From Pseudorhodobacter sp. PARRP1 (GTDB lineage: Bacteria; Pseudomonadota; Alphaproteobacteria; Rhodobacterales; Rhodobacteraceae): a stretch of 64,000 nt of DNA. Every line of letters starts with the position of its first letter. Within the stretch, counting starts at the first letter, position 1. The translations under genes and the position numbers were made by a program. Location of the stretch: contig NKIU01000001.1 of the NCBI GenBank assembly GCA_002256245.1, positions 422,222 to 486,221 on the forward strand, in the 5' to 3' direction. The notes beneath the pieces are model-generated. The model was given only the letters and a program-made list of their open reading frames with translations. It was not told the origin of the DNA and did no database searches. This document shows positions 9,964 to 19,667 of this stretch, one piece after another.

Positions 9964-11742
9964 TCAGGGCGCGGGTTTTGTCGTGCCAAAGCTGGGCGGT
10001 TGCGACAGCAGGTCATTGCCGCCCAAAGGTGCAGGCGAAGCAGGTGCCGCCGGGGTGGCAGGGCTGCCCAAGCCGCCCAAGCCGCCCCCCAACCCGCCAT
10101 CCAAACCGCCCAATCCCCCCAAGCCACCAAGGCCCGAGTTCGGCGCGGTAAAGGTGACATGCGATGTATCCACCACCGCGCCCTTGTAGTGCATCACCAT
10201 CTGCGGGAAAGCGATCACCAGACCGATCATCACCACCTGAATCACTACAAACGGCACCGCGCCCCAGTAAATCTGGCTGGTTTTCACCGGAGCCATCGTC
10301 AGGCCTGTCACCTTGTCGGTATAGGGCGATTTTGGCGCCACCGACCGCAGATAGAACAGCGAGAACCCGAACGGCGGATGCATGAACGAGGTCTGCATGT
10401 TCACCCCCAAAATCACCCCGAACCAGATCAGATCAATGCCCATCTTATCCGCCACCGGGGCCAAAAGCGGCACAAGGATGAAGGCCAACTCAAAGAAATC
10501 GAGGAAAAACGCCAGCAGGAACACCAGAATAGACACCCCGATCAGGAAGCCCAACTGCCCGCCCGGCATCGCCGTCAGCAGGTGTTCCACCCAGATATGC
10601 CCCTGCACGCCGTAAAAGGTCAGCGAGAACACCCGCGCGCCTAGCAGAATGAACATCACGAACGACGACAGCCGCGTGGTCGAGGCCAGCGCCTGCTGGA
10701 TCACCCCCATGTTCAGCCGCCCCTTGACCCCGGCCAGGATCAGCGAGCCGACAGCCCCCATCGCCCCGCCCTCGGTCGGGGTGGCGATGCCCAGATAGAT
10801 CGTGCCCAGCACCAGAAAAATCAGCGCCAAGGGCGGGATCAGCACGATGATCACCTGCGAACACAGGCGCGACATCAGGTTGATGTTCAACGCCCGGTCC
10901 AGCAGCGCCGCCACATAGATGCCGATGATCGCAACCGCAGCGCCGATGATATCCGCGCCCTCGCCATATACCGGCAGCAGGGCTGTGATGATCAGATAGC
11001 CCGCCCCGCCCGCGACCAGCAGCGACACCAAAAGCGAGGTAACGCCATTGCCCAAAGTCCGCGCCTCTTTCGGCAGCGCCGGGGCCCAACTGGGGCGAAA
11101 CAGCGTGACCAGAAAGATGTAAGACATGTAAAGCCCGGTCAAAACCAGCCCCGGCACCATCGCGCCCTTATACATATCGCCGACCGAGCGGCCCAACTGA
11201 TCCGCCAGAATGATCAGCACCAACGAAGGCGGAATGATCTGCGCCAGCGTGCCCGATGCTGCAATCACCCCGCTGGCAAGGCGGCGGTCATAGCCATAGC
11301 GCAGCATAATCGGCAGCGAAATCAACCCCATGGCGATCACCGAGGCCGCAACCACGCCCGTCGTCGCCGCCAAAAGCGCGCCGACGATGATCACCGCATA
11401 GGCAAGCCCACCGCGCACCGGGCCAAACAACTGCCCGATGGTTTCCAGCAAATCCTCGGCCATGCCGGAGCGTTCCAGCACGATGCCCATGAAGGTAAAG
11501 AACGGGATCGCCAGCAGCGTCTCATTCTGCATCACCCCCCAGAACCGTTCGGGCAAGGCGTAAAGCAAAGGCCAGTCCAGCGTGATGGTGCCTTCCGACA
11601 GGGGGGCCAGAAACACCCCGAACACGAAGAACAACAAGCCATTGGCGGCCAGCGAAAACGCCACCGGATAGCCCGCCAGCAGAAACACCACCAACGAGAC
11701 GAACATGATCGGTGCCATGTTCTGCGCGATAAGCTCCATCAT
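9964..11742 (-). CDS. takM: TRAP transporter large permease (DctM), Gly-rich tail
   Basis: A 592-residue inner-membrane protein with about 12 hydrophobic segments, the DctM subunit that carries substrate with sodium. It starts by ATGA overlap with the small permease, which is normal for TRAP operons. The C-terminus is odd: after the last membrane helix come repeated GLGG units, then a Pro/Ala-rich end, about 50 residues not expected in DctM. The substrate is inferred from the neighbouring takP; the gene symbol follows that inference. Confidence 0.88.
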   Translation of the reverse strand: MMELIAQNMAPIMFVSLVVFLLAGYPVAFSLAANGLLFFVFGVFLAPLSEGTITLDWPLLYALPERFWGVMQNETLLAIPFFTFMGIVLERSGMAEDLLETIGQLFGPVRGGLAYAVIIVGALLAATTGVVAASVIAMGLISLPIMLRYGYDRRLASGVIAASGTLAQIIPPSLVLIILADQLGRSVGDMYKGAMVPGLVLTGLYMSYIFLVTLFRPSWAPALPKEARTLGNGVTSLLVSLLVAGGAGYLIITALLPVYGEGADIIGAAVAIIGIYVAALLDRALNINLMSRLCSQVIIVLIPPLALIFLVLGTIYLGIATPTEGGAMGAVGSLILAGVKGRLNMGVIQQALASTTRLSSFVMFILLGARVFSLTFYGVQGHIWVEHLLTAMPGGQLGFLIGVSILVFLLAFFLDFFELAFILVPLLAPVADKMGIDLIWFGVILGVNMQTSFMHPPFGFSLFYLRSVAPKSPYTDKVTGLTMAPVKTSQIYWGAVPFVVIQVVMIGLVIAFPQMVMHYKGAVVDTSHVTFTAPNSGLGGLGGLGGLDGGLGGGLGGLGSPATPAAPASPAPLGGNDLLSQPPSFGTTKPAP

Positions 11743-12347
11743 TTGCGGGCCTCCCTTTCGGCTTCGGCCTGCAACGCGGCCAGCTTTTCGGCCAGCTCCG
11801 CGCCCTCTTGCGCTGCCGCCTCGTGCGCTGACACAAACGGCGTCGGGTCGGGGATCACCCCCCGCATCACCGCGATTTTCTTGATGATTTCAGAGATGCC
11901 TTGCAGCGTCAAAAGCACCATGCCCACCAGCAGCAACGCCTTGGCAGGCCACAGCACCAGCCCGCCCGCGTTGTTGGAAACCTCGCCCGAGCGGTAGGAT
12001 TGCAGCACATAACTGACGAAATACACATCCATCAGAATGGCAAACGGCATCAGGAAAAACACATGCCCCAGCAGATCAATCCAATGCTGTTTGCGCCGTG
12101 ACAGCGCGCCATAGACAATGTCGATGCGGATATGTTCGTTCTGCTTCAACGTGTAAGCCGCCGCCAACAGGAACGCCGCGCCATATAGATACCATTGCGC
12201 CTCTAGCAGCGCGTTGGACGAGGTGTTGAACAGCTTGCGCACCACCGCATTGCCGGCGCTGAGCAGAATGGCCGCCAGAATGAACCAGCCGACTGTCTTG
12301 CCGATGACTTCATTCCCGCGGTCGATAAAGCGTGATAAATTCAACAT
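11739..12347 (-). CDS. takQ: TRAP transporter small permease (DctQ)
   Basis: A 202-residue protein with four membrane helices, first in the permease operon. NALLEAQWYLYGAAFLLAAAYT around residues 45-65 is the typical DctQ core. The C-terminal 45 residues are charged and helical (EGAELAEKLAALQAEAE). AGGGAGGG lies just before the ATG. It is translationally coupled to takM. Confidence 0.88.
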   Translation of the reverse strand: MLNLSRFIDRGNEVIGKTVGWFILAAILLSAGNAVVRKLFNTSSNALLEAQWYLYGAAFLLAAAYTLKQNEHIRIDIVYGALSRRKQHWIDLLGHVFFLMPFAILMDVYFVSYVLQSYRSGEVSNNAGGLVLWPAKALLLVGMVLLTLQGISEIIKKIAVMRGVIPDPTPFVSAHEAAAQEGAELAEKLAALQAEAEREARK

Positions 12348-12494
12348 GATGGCCCTCCCTTGCGGTTGAGTTTGGTCAACACGGGGGCATCGGTCAATCA
12401 GCGATGCAGGGCTTCAACGCACCGCGCGTGCGAATTTGGAAGTGATAAGCCGATGACGTAACGGCAAGGATGGGGCGGCAACCGCCCGCCCAGA

Positions 12495-12917
12495 TCAGGG
12501 CCGCATATGGCGCACCCGCGCGCCCCATTCGATGGCGGCGGCGTGCAGACGGTCGATGTTCAACTCCTCGCGCACCTCCTCCAGCATCCGCAACTCCACC
12601 TCGCGCAGATTGCCGTCGGCGGTCGCCACATCGCAGGCCAGCGCATACGCGGTCTCACTCAACCGTTCGGGCAAAGCATCGCGGATCAGGCCGAACAGTG
12701 CATCAAGCCCGTCTTCTTCTTCGAACAGATCAAACACCGTCTGCGCCACCACCCGCATCCGGTCGGCGTCATAGCCTGCAAACACCGGCATGTGGTTCAC
12801 CGTGCGCTGGATCGCCACCAGTTCGGGCGTGCGCATCTGCTCATCCGCCGCCGAAACCGCGATCATCACGGCCAGCAACGCATCCTGGGGCGACAGCGAG
12901 GGGGGGGTATCGGGCAC
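12495..12917 (-). CDS. TerB-like tellurite-resistance-family protein
   Basis: A 140-residue all-helical protein related to TerB and the COG4103 group, with the acidic VSAADEQM and CDVATADGNLREVEL repeats that bind metal in TerB. The start is GTG at 12917, six bases after AGGAGA; longer frames lack a binding site. No other ter genes are nearby, so a role in tellurite resistance is not supported. Confidence 0.75.
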   Translation of the reverse strand: MPDTPPSLSPQDALLAVMIAVSAADEQMRTPELVAIQRTVNHMPVFAGYDADRMRVVAQTVFDLFEEEDGLDALFGLIRDALPERLSETAYALACDVATADGNLREVELRMLEEVREELNIDRLHAAAIEWGARVRHMRP

Positions 12918-13025
12918 GTCTGGTCTCCTGTTGTTGCGGTGCAGAATATTGACCTGAGCGCGTGGCGGCAATAGAGGACAGGGGATTGCGACAACATGGG
13001 GTTGGCGCAGATGGAGACTGCCGCG

Positions 13026-14606
13026 ATGTCCGCTTTGCGCGATGCTGGGATGAAATCGAAAGCTTGGCCCTTTGAAGAGGCCCGCGCGCTGCTGAAACGC
13101 TATGAAAAAAAGGCCCCCGAAAAGGGCTATGTGCTGTTTGAAACCGGCTATGGCCCGTCAGGCCTGCCGCATATCGGCACTTTCGGCGAGGTCGCCCGCA
13201 CCACCATGATACGCCGCGCGTTCGAGGCGATTTCCGATATCCCCACCCGGCTGATCTGTTTTTCGGATGATGTGGACGGCATGCGCAAGGTGCCGGAAAA
13301 CGTGCCGCAGCAGGATATGCTGCGCGAGCATATGCAAAAACCGCTCACCTCGGTGCCCGATCCTTACGGCGAATACCCCAGCTTTGGCGCGCATAACAAC
13401 GCCATGCTGCGCCGCTTCCTGGATACCTTCGGCTTTGAATATGAATTCATCAGCGCCACCGAATTCTACAAATCGGGCCGCTTTGACGACACACTGAAGC
13501 TGGCCACCGAACGCTATGACGCGATCATGAAGATCATGCTGGCGTCTTTGCGCGATGAACGCCAGCAGACCTATTCCTGCTTCCTGCCGATCCACCCCGA
13601 AACCGGCCGCGTGCTGTATGTGCCGATGAAGCATGTCGATGCCGTCAACCACACCATCACCTTCGACGACGAGACGGGCCGCGAATGGACGCTTCCGGTC
13701 ACCGGCGGCAATGTGAAGCTGCAATGGAAGCCCGATTTCGGCGCCCGCTGGGCAGCGCTGGATGTCGATTTTGAGATGTATGGCAAGGATCACTCCACCA
13801 ACACCCCGATCTATGACGGCATTTGCGAGGTGTTGGGCGGGAAGAAGCCAAACCATATGTCTTACGAGCTGTTCCTCGACGACCAAGGCCAGAAGATTTC
13901 CAAATCCAAGGGCAACGGCCTGACGATTGACGAATGGCTGTCATATGCCTCGACCGAAAGCCTGTCGTATTTCATGTATCAAAAGCCCAAAACCGCGAAA
14001 CGGATGCATTTTGATGTGATCCCGCGCGCGATGGATGAATATCACCAGCAGTTGCGTGCTTACCCCACGCAAGACATTGATCAGCAAGTGAATAATCCGG
14101 TCTGGCATATCCACAAGGGCAACCCGCCTGCGTCGAAAATGGTGGTGCCGTTCTCGATGCTTTTGAACCTTGCCAGCGTTTCGGGGGCCAAGGACGCCAA
14201 GGGTCTGTGGGGCTTTATCAAGCGCTATGCGCCCGATGCCTCGCCCGAGGCCAACCCCGATCTGGATGCAGCGGCGGGTTACGCGCTGCGCTATTTCGAC
14301 GACCGGATTGCCCCCACCCGCACCTTCCGCCTGCCATCGGATCAGGAACGCGCCGCCATGCTCGACCTGCGCGCGCGTCTGGTGGCGTGGGAGGGCGGTC
14401 TGGACGACGAAGCCCTGCAAAGCATGGTGTTCGCGGTCGGCAAGGATCACGCGTTCGAGCCTTTGCGCGACTGGTTCAAGGCTTTGTATGAGGTTTTGCT
14501 GGGCGCATCCGACGGCCCGCGCTTTGGCGGCTTTATCGCGCTTTACGGCGTTGAAGAAACCATCGCCCTGCTCGACCGCGCCCTGAACGGCGATCTCGTC
14601 GCGTGA
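13026..14606 (+). CDS. lysK: Lysyl-tRNA synthetase, class I
   Basis: A 526-residue enzyme charging tRNA-Lys with a class I Rossmann fold, unlike the class II LysRS of most bacteria. HIGH appears as PHIGTFGE near residue 49 and KMSKS as KISKS near residue 290. Class I LysRS is typical of archaea and of many alphaproteobacteria, where it is the only LysRS. The ATG at 13026 (MSALRDAG) follows GGAG and agrees with relatives; ATGs at 12996 and 13011 are less likely. A terminator follows. Confidence 0.93.
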   Translation: MSALRDAGMKSKAWPFEEARALLKRYEKKAPEKGYVLFETGYGPSGLPHIGTFGEVARTTMIRRAFEAISDIPTRLICFSDDVDGMRKVPENVPQQDMLREHMQKPLTSVPDPYGEYPSFGAHNNAMLRRFLDTFGFEYEFISATEFYKSGRFDDTLKLATERYDAIMKIMLASLRDERQQTYSCFLPIHPETGRVLYVPMKHVDAVNHTITFDDETGREWTLPVTGGNVKLQWKPDFGARWAALDVDFEMYGKDHSTNTPIYDGICEVLGGKKPNHMSYELFLDDQGQKISKSKGNGLTIDEWLSYASTESLSYFMYQKPKTAKRMHFDVIPRAMDEYHQQLRAYPTQDIDQQVNNPVWHIHKGNPPASKMVVPFSMLLNLASVSGAKDAKGLWGFIKRYAPDASPEANPDLDAAAGYALRYFDDRIAPTRTFRLPSDQERAAMLDLRARLVAWEGGLDDEALQSMVFAVGKDHAFEPLRDWFKALYEVLLGASDGPRFGGFIALYGVEETIALLDRALNGDLVA

Positions 14607-14624
14607 TCTGCTGAAAATTTACCC

Positions 14625-14662
14625 ACCCCCGGTGCGCTGAATACGGCGCGCCGGGGGTTTTC
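14625..14662 (+). terminator. Terminator after lysK
   Basis: 13-bp arms (14625-14637 and 14646-14658, one G-T pair) followed by TTTTC. Confidence 0.8.
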
Positions 14663-14724
14663 ATTTGACGAAAGCCCGCCTTGCTTTACCTTTGACACTG
14701 GGGACGGTGTCAAAAGGGGTTGCG

Positions 14725-15123
14725 ATGCGACTTTACCTTTCTGTAGCGGTTTTTGCAGCGTTGGCCCTTCCCGCTGTGGCCCAAGAAGCGCCCATTCAAC
14801 AGACCATCCAGCAACAGCTTGACGCGTTCAACGCGCAAGACGTGCCGAAAGCGTGGAGCTTTGCCTCGCCCAACATCAAGGGCATTTTCGGCACCGAAGA
14901 CAAATTCGCCGAAATGGTGGAAAAGCTCTATCCGATGGTCTGGCGGCATGGCGATGTGCGGATGCTCGAGTTGCGCACAGTGGCGGGCAATCTCTGGCAA
15001 CGCGTGATGATCACCGATCTGGGCGGGCGCACCTATCTGCTTGATTACATGATGGTCGAAACCAAGGACGGCTGGCAGATCAACGCCGTGCAACTGCTGC
15101 CGCAACAGGGTGTCGGGGCGTAA
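14725..15123 (+). CDS. DUF4864 exported protein
   Basis: A 132-residue protein with an N-terminal signal peptide (RLYLSVAVFAALALPAVAQ, cut after AVAQ). The mature part is a DUF4864 domain of the NTF2/SnoaL-like kind, starting with QQQLDAFNAQDVPKAWSFASPNIKG. It is periplasmic and its role is unknown. AAAGGGG lies before the ATG at 14725; the in-frame ATG at 14665 would put the signal peptide in the wrong place. Confidence 0.82.
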   Translation: MRLYLSVAVFAALALPAVAQEAPIQQTIQQQLDAFNAQDVPKAWSFASPNIKGIFGTEDKFAEMVEKLYPMVWRHGDVRMLELRTVAGNLWQRVMITDLGGRTYLLDYMMVETKDGWQINAVQLLPQQGVGA

Positions 15124-15136
15124 AACCGCGCGCAGA

Positions 15137-15252
15137 CACAACATGTTGTGGGCCTATGCGCAAATTTTCCTAAATCTGTAAATCTGTCCCCGCGGGGACA
15201 AATTTTCAGCCATTGCAAAGGCGCCCAATGCGCAACTGTCCCCGCGGGGACA
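15137..15252. repeat. Composite palindromic repeat, locus 1 (two GTCCCCGCGGGGAC units)
   Basis: TGTCCCCGCGGGGACA occurs at 15185-15200 and 15237-15252. A perfect palindrome CACAACATGTTGTG lies at 15137-15150, its centre 49 bp from the first unit. The locus at 55130-55195 has the same parts, in inverted order, with a 50-bp spacing. Both fill gaps between convergent genes. Confidence 0.8.
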
Positions 15253-15262
15253 ACGCGGCGCT

Positions 15263-15802
15263 TTACGCCTTTGGGCGGTGGGTTTTTATGATTGCGGGGT
15301 CGGTCTCGATCCAGCCTGCGCCGATCAGATCAAGGCAGTAGGGCACGGCGGCAAACACCGCCTCAAGGCTGGTGGCGATGGCATTCGGGCTGCCGGGCAA
15401 GGTGATGATCAGCGTCTTGCCGCGCACCCCCGCCGATTGGCGCGACAGGATCGCGGTGGCCACGACGCGGCCATTGGCCACCCGCATCGCCTCGCCAAAC
15501 CCCGGCAATTCCATCTTGATCACATCCGCCATCGCTTCGGGCGTCAGATCGCGCGGGGATGGCCCGGTGCCCCCCGTCGCCAAAATCAGATCAGCCTGCC
15601 AGTTGTCCGCCAGATCGCACAACGCGCCCGCCACCTCGGCCCGGCCATCCGGCGTGATCCGGCGCAGGATTTCCACCGGAGAGGTGAGCACCCTGCGCAA
15701 CCATTCTTCAGCCGCAGGGCCGCCACGATCTTCATATTCGCCCTTCGACGCGCGGTCAGACACGGTAAGGACGGCGATGCGGGCGGCGGCTTTGGCAGAC
15801 AT
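15263..15802 (-). CDS. mog: Molybdopterin adenylyltransferase MogA/MoaB family
   Basis: A 179-residue enzyme that activates molybdopterin with ATP to adenylyl-molybdopterin before Mo insertion. The family signatures are plain: VLTVSDRASKGEYEDRGGP near the start, then LILATGGTGPSPRDLTPEA around residue 73 and LPGSPNAI near residue 135. It is convergent with the DUF4864 gene and divergent from rsgA. No other moa/moe genes are close. Confidence 0.9.
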   Translation of the reverse strand: MSAKAAARIAVLTVSDRASKGEYEDRGGPAAEEWLRRVLTSPVEILRRITPDGRAEVAGALCDLADNWQADLILATGGTGPSPRDLTPEAMADVIKMELPGFGEAMRVANGRVVATAILSRQSAGVRGKTLIITLPGSPNAIATSLEAVFAAVPYCLDLIGAGWIETDPAIIKTHRPKA

Positions 15803-15925
15803 GGGCGACTCCGGTTTTCGCCGCAGGGTGGGGGTTCATCCGCCAAGGCGCAAGCCCCCGCTTGCTGCACCGCCCGCAGGGGCGTAAGCTGGAGCTGCCC
15901 GCTTGGGGCCGAAAAAGGATGCCGA

Positions 15926-16942
15926 TTGCCTGATTTCACGCTGCCCGATCTGGGCTGGTCTGACCATTTCTCTGATCAGATCACCGAGGAAGATGCAGGC
16001 CTTGTGCCCGCGCGGCTGACCTCGCTGCACCGCGCGCGCGTGCAGGCACTGACCGCCACGGGCGCGGTGGAACTGCTGTGCCCGCCCAGCCTTTCCGTGG
16101 CAAACATGGCGGTGGGCGATTGGGTGCTGGCCGATGGCCCGCGCGTGGGCCGGGTGCTGGAGCGCATCAGCCTGCTGCAACGTCGTGCGGCAGGCACCGG
16201 CACGGTGGCACAACTGATCGCGGCCAATGTCGATACCATGTTCGTCGTCACCTCCTGCAATGCCGATTTCAACGAGGCGCGGCTGGAGCGTTATCTGGTG
16301 CTGGCCCATTCCGCCGGGATCACCCCGGTTCTGGTGCTGACCAAGGCCGATATGGCCGAAGCCGCCCCCTACATCGCCCGCGCGCAAGGCCTGTCGGCGG
16401 GCATGGCGGTGGTGGCGCTGAACGCCAAATCCGGCGATCTGGGCGTGCTGGACCCATGGTGCCGTGCGGGCCAGACGGTGGTGCTGCTGGGATCATCGGG
16501 GGTCGGCAAATCCACCCTTGCCAACAGCCTGACGGGCGGCGCGCTGGAAACCGGCGCTGTGCGCGAGGACGACGCCAAGGGCCGCCACACCACCACCTCG
16601 CGCTACCTTCTGGCGCTGCCAGCGGGCGGTTGGCTGATCGACACACCCGGCGTGCGCGAGTTGCAACTGACCGATGTGGCCGACGGCATCGACGTGCTGT
16701 TTTCCGATCTGATTGATCTGGCCGCAGGGTGCCGCTTTCGCGATTGCAAACACACCGTCGAGCCGGGCTGCGCCGTGCAAGCCGCGATTGCAGCGGGCAC
16801 CGTCGATGCGCGGCGCTTGGAAAGCTGGCGCAAGCTGGGCGCGGAAGAGGCCGCCAATTCATCCGCCATGCAGGTGTCAAAAGTGCGGGCGGCGGGGAAG
16901 TTCACCAAGAAATCAGCCGCCAAGCGGCGATTTGGCGGATAG
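15926..16942 (+). CDS. rsgA: Ribosome small-subunit-dependent GTPase A
   Basis: A 338-residue circularly permuted GTPase that aids 30S maturation. An OB-fold N-terminal part is followed by the G4 motif (LTKADM) before G1 (GSSGVGKST) and G3 (DTPGV), the hallmark of the family. A zinc-binding stretch CRFRDCKHTVEPGC sits near residue 270. The start is TTG at 15926, six bases after AAGGA, because upstream codons lie over the divergent mog leader. The C-terminal Lys-rich tail (KFTKKSAAKRR) is common in this group. Confidence 0.92.
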   Translation: MPDFTLPDLGWSDHFSDQITEEDAGLVPARLTSLHRARVQALTATGAVELLCPPSLSVANMAVGDWVLADGPRVGRVLERISLLQRRAAGTGTVAQLIAANVDTMFVVTSCNADFNEARLERYLVLAHSAGITPVLVLTKADMAEAAPYIARAQGLSAGMAVVALNAKSGDLGVLDPWCRAGQTVVLLGSSGVGKSTLANSLTGGALETGAVREDDAKGRHTTTSRYLLALPAGGWLIDTPGVRELQLTDVADGIDVLFSDLIDLAAGCRFRDCKHTVEPGCAVQAAIAAGTVDARRLESWRKLGAEEAANSSAMQVSKVRAAGKFTKKSAAKRRFGG

Positions 16943-16994
16943 GCCGGGGGTTTCACACCCCCGGACCCCCGTGGAGTATTTAGGCCAAGATGAA
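16942..16994 (+). repeat. Dispersed hairpin-GGGATATTT element, copy 3
   Basis: A CCGGGGGT-ttc-ACACCCCCGG hairpin precedes GACCCCCGTGGAGTATTTAGG and AAGATGAAG. It begins at the last base of rsgA and may act as its terminator. Nearly identical to copy 1. Confidence 0.75.
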
Positions 16995-17006
16995 GACCGA
17001 TCTCGG

Positions 17007-17480
17007 TCAGGTGGCAGCGGCTTGGCTGGCCCACAGAAGTTGCGCTTGGGTTTCCACCGCGCAAGGCCGCACTTGGCGCAGGCGGATCAGGGCAGGCTCG
17101 GGCGCCTCGCCCGCTTCGACCATCAGGCGCAATGCGGCGCTGCCCGATCGCCCGCAGCCACCCATGCAATGCAGCAACACCTTGCCGCCCTGCGCCAGAT
17201 GTCGATGCGCGCGGGCCGAGATGTCATCCCAGCCCTGCCCCGGCGTGTCGTAATCGGCGGTCGGCAAATGCAGCCACGCGATGCCCGCTTCGGCCAGATC
17301 ATCCGCCAGCGGTGCCGCCATGCGCGCCAGCTCCTCGGGTGTGATCAGCGTTACCACCAAGGCGGGCTGCCAGTAGCGGATCGCCAGCAGATCGGCTTGG
17401 TAAAACCCGGCGCGTCCGGGGCATGGGCTGATGCCCAGCACCCCCTGCCGCAAGGTCAGATCTGCGATTGTCAGCCGCAT
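17007..17480 (-). CDS. Dual-specificity / tyrosine protein phosphatase
   Basis: A 157-residue Cys-dependent phosphatase. The signature H104-C105-MGGCG-R111-SG is the CX5R P-loop, and Asp76 or Asp78 in PTADYDTPG is the likely general acid. It is cytosolic and its substrate is unknown. It is divergent from dnaX. The small single-domain form is common in Rhodobacteraceae. Confidence 0.85.
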   Translation of the reverse strand: MRLTIADLTLRQGVLGISPCPGRAGFYQADLLAIRYWQPALVVTLITPEELARMAAPLADDLAEAGIAWLHLPTADYDTPGQGWDDISARAHRHLAQGGKVLLHCMGGCGRSGSAALRLMVEAGEAPEPALIRLRQVRPCAVETQAQLLWASQAAAT

Positions 17481-17547
17481 CTGTTCCTCTTTGGTTTACG
17501 TTTCGCCCGGCGCGCCTTAGGTTACGGGAACCCGAATCCGCTGAGGC

Positions 17548-19302
17548 ATGATGACCGAAATCCCGCCGCAAACCTATCAGGTTCTGGCCCGCAAATACCG
17601 CCCCGCAACTTTTGCCGATCTGGTCGGGCAAGAGGCGATGGTGCGCACGCTGAAAAACGCCTTCGCGGCGGACCGGATTGCGCATGCCTTCATGCTGACG
17701 GGGATCAGGGGCACCGGCAAAACCACCACGGCGCGGATCGTGGCCAAGGGGCTGAACTGTGTGGGCCCCGATGGTCAGGGCCAGCCCACCACCGAGCCTT
17801 GCGGCGTCTGCGAGCCCTGCATTGCCATCGCCGAAGGCCGCCATGTTGACGTGATGGAGATGGACGCCGCCAGCCGCACCGGTGTGAACGACATGCGCGA
17901 AGTGATTGATTCCGTGCACTACCGCGCGGCCTCGGCGCGCTACAAGATCTACATCATCGACGAAGTGCACATGCTGTCGAACGCCGCCTTCAACGCGCTG
18001 CTGAAAACGTTGGAGGAACCCCCGACGCATGTGAAATTCATCTTCGCCACCACCGAAATCCGCAAGGTGCCGGTGACGGTTCTGTCGCGCTGCCAACGCT
18101 TTGATCTGAAGCGGATCGAGCCGGAAGTGCAGATGGCCCTGATGCGCAAGATTGCGACAGCCGAGGGCGCACAGATCACCGACGGCGCTTTGGCGCTGAT
18201 CGCGCGGGCGGCAGAAGGCTCGGCCCGCGATGCCACCAGCCTGCTGGATCAGGCGATTTCCAATGGTTCGGGCGAGACGACTGCCGACATGGTCCGCACC
18301 ATGCTGGGCCTTGCCGACCGGGGCCGCGTGCTTGATCTGTTCGATATGATCATGAAGGGCGAGGCTGCCGGGGCCTTGGCGGAACTGTCGGGCCAATATG
18401 CCGATGGTGCCGACCCGATGGCGGTGCTGCGCGATCTGGCCGAGATCACCCACTGGATTTCGGTGATCAAGATCACCCCCGAAGCCGCCGATGACCCGAC
18501 CACGCCGCAGGAAGAACGCGAGCGCGGCCTTGCGATGGCAGCCCTTCTGCCGATGCGGGTGCTGTCGCGGATGTGGCAGATGTTGCTCAAGGCGCTGGAG
18601 GAAGTGGCGCTGGCCCCCAACGCGATGATGGCGGCCGAAATGGCGGTGATCCGGCTGACCCATGTGGCCGACCTCCCCGACCCAGAAACGCTGGTGAAAA
18701 AGCTGATGTCGCAAACCGCGCCGCCGCGCCCGACCGGTGGTGCGCCCGCGGGCGGGGGCGGGGGCGGCGGCATGGTGCATGGCGCCCTGCGGATGGCGCC
18801 AAGCGCGCCTGCGCGCGGGCCAACCATGCAGGGCGGCCAAGCCGTTGCTGTGGCCGAAAGCCAGTTGGTGGTCTATGCAAGCTTCGCGCAGGTGGTGGAA
18901 CTGATCCGCGAAAAACGCGACATGCGCCTGCTGATGGAGGTCGAGGAAGGCGTGCGGCTTGTGAAATACGCAACGGGCCGGATCGAGTTTGAACCGGCTC
19001 CGGGTGCGAAATCTGATCTTGCCGCGCGGTTGAGCCAGCGGTTGCAAGGCTGGACCGGCGCGCGTTGGGGCGTGTCGGTGGTGAACTCCGGCGGCGCGGC
19101 GACGCTGGCCGAAGAACGCGATGCCGCAGCCGAAGCCGCGCGTGCCGAGGCGATGGGAAACCCGCTGGTGCAGGCGGTGATGCTGGCGTTTCCCGGTGCC
19201 AAGATCACCGAAATCAGAACCGCCGAGGCGATGGCGGCCAGTGCGGCCATCGAGGCCTTGCCGGAAGTGGACGACGAATTTGACCCCTTTGAAGATGACT
19301 GA
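17548..19302 (+). CDS. dnaX: DNA polymerase III subunits gamma/tau
   Basis: A 584-residue clamp-loader ATPase. It has Walker A GIRGTGKTT near residue 52, a zinc-binding Cys cluster around residues 71-91 (the end is CGVCEPC), and IIDEVHMLS as Walker B. A Gly/Pro-rich hinge follows at about residue 395 (GGAPAGGGGGGGM), then the tau-like C-terminal domain. It is first in the dnaX-ybaB-recR operon, as in many bacteria. Start: ATGATG preceded by TGAGG; the second ATG is equally possible. Confidence 0.95.
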   Translation: MMTEIPPQTYQVLARKYRPATFADLVGQEAMVRTLKNAFAADRIAHAFMLTGIRGTGKTTTARIVAKGLNCVGPDGQGQPTTEPCGVCEPCIAIAEGRHVDVMEMDAASRTGVNDMREVIDSVHYRAASARYKIYIIDEVHMLSNAAFNALLKTLEEPPTHVKFIFATTEIRKVPVTVLSRCQRFDLKRIEPEVQMALMRKIATAEGAQITDGALALIARAAEGSARDATSLLDQAISNGSGETTADMVRTMLGLADRGRVLDLFDMIMKGEAAGALAELSGQYADGADPMAVLRDLAEITHWISVIKITPEAADDPTTPQEERERGLAMAALLPMRVLSRMWQMLLKALEEVALAPNAMMAAEMAVIRLTHVADLPDPETLVKKLMSQTAPPRPTGGAPAGGGGGGGMVHGALRMAPSAPARGPTMQGGQAVAVAESQLVVYASFAQVVELIREKRDMRLLMEVEEGVRLVKYATGRIEFEPAPGAKSDLAARLSQRLQGWTGARWGVSVVNSGGAATLAEERDAAAEAARAEAMGNPLVQAVMLAFPGAKITEIRTAEAMAASAAIEALPEVDDEFDPFEDD

Positions 19303-19311
19303 GGAGACAAG

Positions 19312-19656
19312 ATGCTGAAAGGTTTGGGCGGCATTGGCGACATGGCCAAGATGATGAAAGCCGCGCAGGAAATGCAGGGCAAGATGGCCGAACTGCAAGA
19401 GGAAATGGCGCGCACCTTGGTGATCGGTGAGGCGGGCGCAGGTCTGGTGAAGGCGCGCGCAACCTGCAAGGGCGAGGTGACGGGGCTGGATATTGATCCG
19501 TCTATTCTGGTGGCCTCGGAAAAAGAGGTCGTCGAGGATCTGATCCTTGCCGCGATCAAGGATGCGCAGAACAAGGGTCAGGCCCGCAACATGGTCGAGA
19601 TGCAGAAAATGACGCAAGCACTTGGGTTGCCTGCGGATTTCAAGCTGCCGATCTGA
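19312..19656 (+). CDS. ybaB: YbaB/EbfC nucleoid-associated protein
   Basis: A 114-residue DNA-binding dimer of the YbaB/EbfC family. The typical start [22 protein letters not shown] is followed by the [13 protein letters not shown] core. It has a 9-bp gap from dnaX and 11 bp to recR, so all three are one operon. Confidence 0.95.
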   Translation: MLKGLGGIGDMAKMMKAAQEMQGKMAELQEEMARTLVIGEAGAGLVKARATCKGEVTGLDIDPSILVASEKEVVEDLILAAIKDAQNKGQARNMVEMQKMTQALGLPADFKLPI

Positions 19657-19667
19657 GCGCACGCTGC

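Noticed and set aside
15185..15200. TGTCCCCGCGGGGACA as a parS centromere site
   Set aside because: It does not match the parS consensus TGTTTCACGTGAAACA beyond the first and last bases.
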